The position numbers were made by a program, and so were the translations under genes. A stretch of 6,386 nt of DNA from a bacterium UBA4883 (GTDB lineage Bacteria > Bacillota > Clostridia > Oscillospirales > Acutalibacteraceae), in assembly GCA_002399225.1 (NCBI GenBank), contig DHDF01000057.1:1763-8148 (forward strand), given 5' to 3'. Under the pieces are notes generated by a model. That model was not told where the DNA came from, made no database searches, and worked only from the letters and a program-made list of their open reading frames with translations. This document shows positions 4,858 through 6,386 of the stretch, piece after piece. Positions within the stretch are counted from its first letter, which is position 1. Each line of letters begins with the position of its first letter.

Positions 4858-5856
4858 ATGAATATTCTGGTGACCGGCGGTGCCGGATACATCGGCTCAC
4901 ACACCTGCATAGCTCTACTTCAAAACGGTTTTGACATTGTCGTGATGGACAATTACAGCAATTCTTCGCCCGACGTAATCGGCAAAATTGAAACTCTGTC
5001 CGGCAAAAAGTTTCCGGCTTATGAGTGCGACATGCTGGACGTAAGCGGTTTTGAAAGAATTTTTCAGGAAAATAAAATTGACGCGGTGATTCATTTTGCG
5101 GGTCTGAAAGCGGTCGGCGAATCAGTGGAAAAGCCGCTGGAATATTACCACAACAATCTGACCGGCACCTTAAACCTGTTCCGCCTGATGAAAAAGCACG
5201 GCGTAAACCGCTTTGTGTTCAGCTCTTCCGCAACGGTCTACGGCATGGACAACAAGGCGCCGTTTACCGAGGACATGCCGCTATCCGCGACAAATCCTTA
5301 CGGCTGGACCAAATACATGATCGAGCAGATCACGCGCGACGCCTGCCGCGCCAACCCGAACCTGAAGGCCGCGCTGCTGCGGTACTTCAACCCGATCGGG
5401 GCGCATCCGAGCGGGCTGATTGGCGAAAGGCCGAACGGCATTCCGAACAACCTGATGCCCTACATCATGAAGGTTGCCATCGGCAAGCTGCCGATGCTCC
5501 ACGTTTACGGCGACGACTACCCCACTCCGGACGGGACCGGCGTGCGCGATTATATCCACGTCTGCGACCTGGCGACCGGCCATGTTAAAGCGCTGGAGGC
5601 CCTCGACTCGATTTCCGGCGCGCGGGCATATAACCTCGGCACCGGGAAGGGCAGTTCCGTTCTCGACGTGGTCCATGCATTCGAAAAGGCAAGCGGGGTC
5701 AAAATCCCCTACCAGATCGACCCGCGCCGCGCGGGCGACATTGCGGTCTGCTATGCGGACCCGTCCCGCGCAAAGGCCGAACTTCACTGGGAGGCAAAAT
5801 ACACCCTCCGTGACATGTGCCGCGACAACTGGAATTTTATCCGGAAAAATCCGTAA
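4858..5856 (+). CDS. galE: UDP-glucose 4-epimerase (GalE), probably with a roomy substrate pocket
   Basis: GalE is a cytoplasmic NAD-dependent enzyme interconverting UDP-glucose and UDP-galactose, which serves galactose use and supplies sugars for surface polysaccharides. It is a short-chain dehydrogenase of 332 residues, close to the usual 330-340. Visible are the Rossmann loop 'TGGAGYIGSH' (6-15), Asp31 for the NAD ribose, 'HFAGLKAVGESV' (79-90), the catalytic Ser in 'FSSSATVYG' (121-129, about Ser123), and YxxxK as Tyr148 and Lys152. The UDP-sugar binding parts are 'RYFNPIGAHPSG' (175-186), 'GIPNNLMPYI' (194-203) and 'DGTGVRDYIHV' (225-235). Position 298 is Cys where the E. coli enzyme has Tyr299; small residues there are known to admit N-acetylated UDP-sugars, so UDP-GlcNAc/UDP-GalNAc epimerisation is plausible (inference). 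It is divergent from the ger operon, monocistronic here, with its own sigma-A promoter. No galK or galT is visible beside it. Confidence 0.96.
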   Translation: MNILVTGGAGYIGSHTCIALLQNGFDIVVMDNYSNSSPDVIGKIETLSGKKFPAYECDMLDVSGFERIFQENKIDAVIHFAGLKAVGESVEKPLEYYHNNLTGTLNLFRLMKKHGVNRFVFSSSATVYGMDNKAPFTEDMPLSATNPYGWTKYMIEQITRDACRANPNLKAALLRYFNPIGAHPSGLIGERPNGIPNNLMPYIMKVAIGKLPMLHVYGDDYPTPDGTGVRDYIHVCDLATGHVKALEALDSISGARAYNLGTGKGSSVLDVVHAFEKASGVKIPYQIDPRRAGDIAVCYADPSRAKAELHWEAKYTLRDMCRDNWNFIRKNP

Positions 5857-5891
5857 AGCATCCCGGCGGCGGAGCCTTTTCCCGGAGAGAA

Positions 5892-5950
5892 CCGAAAAAA
5901 TAAAAAAGAAGGGGCTGCCGCAAAACTTTTGTTTTACGGCAGCCCCTTCT
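5892..5950 (-). terminator. Strong intrinsic terminator for the minus-strand gene
   Basis: AGAAGGGGCTGCCG (5907-5920) and its exact complement at 5937-5950 form a 14-bp perfect stem. After one C/A mismatch it extends by 5 more pairs (5922-5926 with 5931-5935) around a TTTT loop. On the minus strand the stem is followed by TTTTTTATTTTTT (5906 down to about 5894), a textbook U-tract. It lies 22 bases after the stop of the minus-strand gene. On the plus strand the stem is followed by CAAAATTATGG with no U-run, so for galE, which ends 50 bases earlier, it would act only as a weak terminator or as a 3' stabilising stem. Confidence 0.9.
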
Positions 5951-5972
5951 CAAAATTATGGCCGTCTTTTTC

Positions 5973-6386
5973 TCAATCGTCTTTCGCTGCTTCTTCCGAG
6001 CCGCCCGCTTCGCCATCCGTAGCGTGAAGGGGACGGAAAAAATCTTCTCCGCTGTCTGCGGCGTCGGCACAGTTGCACGTTTCCCCGCAGGTATCTGTCT
6101 TTTCCGTGTCGTTTTCCTCTTTTTCGTCTTCGCCCGCCGGAACCATCATCTCGTCCAGTTTCCGGAAAGCGCGTTTTAATCTGCGGTCGGCATTGTCCAC
6201 AGCGGCACAAAGCGGTTCGGTCTTTTCATTGGATGCATCGCGAAGATTTTCATAATAATATCTTCCAAGCTCAATGTAGGAGCGTGCCTCGATTTCCTTT
6301 TCATTGCGGATGACAATTTTGAGCCGGTTAATCATGGCGGCTCTGCGGTTTTTATCCACGACGAAATTGACCGCCTTCGTCACGGA
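5973..6386 (-). CDS. Uncharacterised protein with acidic Cys-containing tail, C-terminal part (5' end outside window)
   Basis: I do not recognise this gene. The frame stays open to the window edge (the last visible codon, 6386-6384, is TCC), so the true start is probably outside; a GTG at 6383 and an ATG at 6335 are the alternatives within view, neither with a good ribosome site. The visible 137 residues have two parts. The first is an apparently helical, charged region that includes 'ARSYIELGRYYYENL' and 'NADRRLKRAFRKLDEM'. The second is an acidic tail of about 55 residues rich in Glu, Asp, Ala and Gly, containing 'TCGETCNC', a C-x3-C-x-C cluster. The first part resembles, in general character, small cytoplasmic helical proteins of clostridia that carry a C-terminal metal-binding or zinc-ribbon segment, but here the tail has only three close cysteines. 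No signal peptide or membrane segment is visible. The stop is 22 bases before a strong terminator, supporting a real, transcribed gene that ends its transcript. Confidence 0.7.
   Translation of the reverse strand, partial: SVTKAVNFVVDKNRRAAMINRLKIVIRNEKEIEARSYIELGRYYYENLRDASNEKTEPLCAAVDNADRRLKRAFRKLDEMMVPAGEDEKEENDTEKTDTCGETCNCADAADSGEDFFRPLHATDGEAGGSEEAAKDD

Noticed and set aside
4565..4900. 112-codon N-terminal extension of the GerA-type frame on the minus strand
   Set aside because: It would cross the galE start and both promoters, shows no GerA similarity, and a good ribosome site marks the ATG at 4564.
5281..5787. 168-codon minus-strand frame opposite galE
   Set aside because: Antisense shadow of a gene with conserved catalytic residues; no start signal.

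Overview
The window looks like chromosomal DNA of a moderately GC-rich, endospore-forming Firmicute. A four-gene spore germinant-receptor operon is present, start sites carry GGAGG-type ribosome binding sites, promoters are of Gram-positive type, and secA is an ordinary housekeeping copy. The GC content and protein style suggest a clostridial lineage such as Oscillospiraceae/Ruminococcaceae; that placement is inference. No transposon, phage, CRISPR or RNA gene was found, and the genes read as one coherent chromosomal block.

Layout. (1) Positions 1-422, minus strand: the first 140 codons of secA, cut by the window edge, with its own extended -10 promoter at about 492-520. (2) Positions 547-4564, minus strand: a tightly packed operon in the order A-C-D-B. 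It encodes a GerA-family membrane protein (3056-4564), a GerC-family lipoprotein (1899-3059), a 67-residue two-helix membrane protein (1699-1902) and a GerB-family permease-like protein (547-1680). Two junctions are 4-base ATGA overlaps and the third is an 18-base gap. (3) Positions 4565-4857: a 293-base divergent control region. It holds a candidate forespore (sigma-G-like) promoter and a leader hairpin for the ger operon, and a good sigma-A promoter plus a GC-rich leader for galE. (4) Positions 4858-5856, plus strand: galE, a UDP-glucose 4-epimerase with a cysteine at the substrate-size gate position. (5) Positions 5857-5972: a convergent intergenic region with a strong hairpin terminator whose U-tract serves the minus strand. 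(6) Positions 5973-6386, minus strand: the C-terminal part of an unrecognised protein with a very acidic, Cys-containing tail, continuing past the window edge.

How the genes work together. The A, B and C proteins are the standard subunits of a nutrient germinant receptor in the spore inner membrane, and the small fourth protein is probably an accessory D-type subunit made in the same complex. galE, secA and the last gene are neighbours with no evident functional tie to germination. The most interesting points are the small D-type gene, the forespore-type promoter with a hairpin abutting the gerA ribosome binding site, the absence of a clear terminator between the germination operon and secA, and the Cys298 gate in GalE. 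I did not find evidence for a wholly new system.
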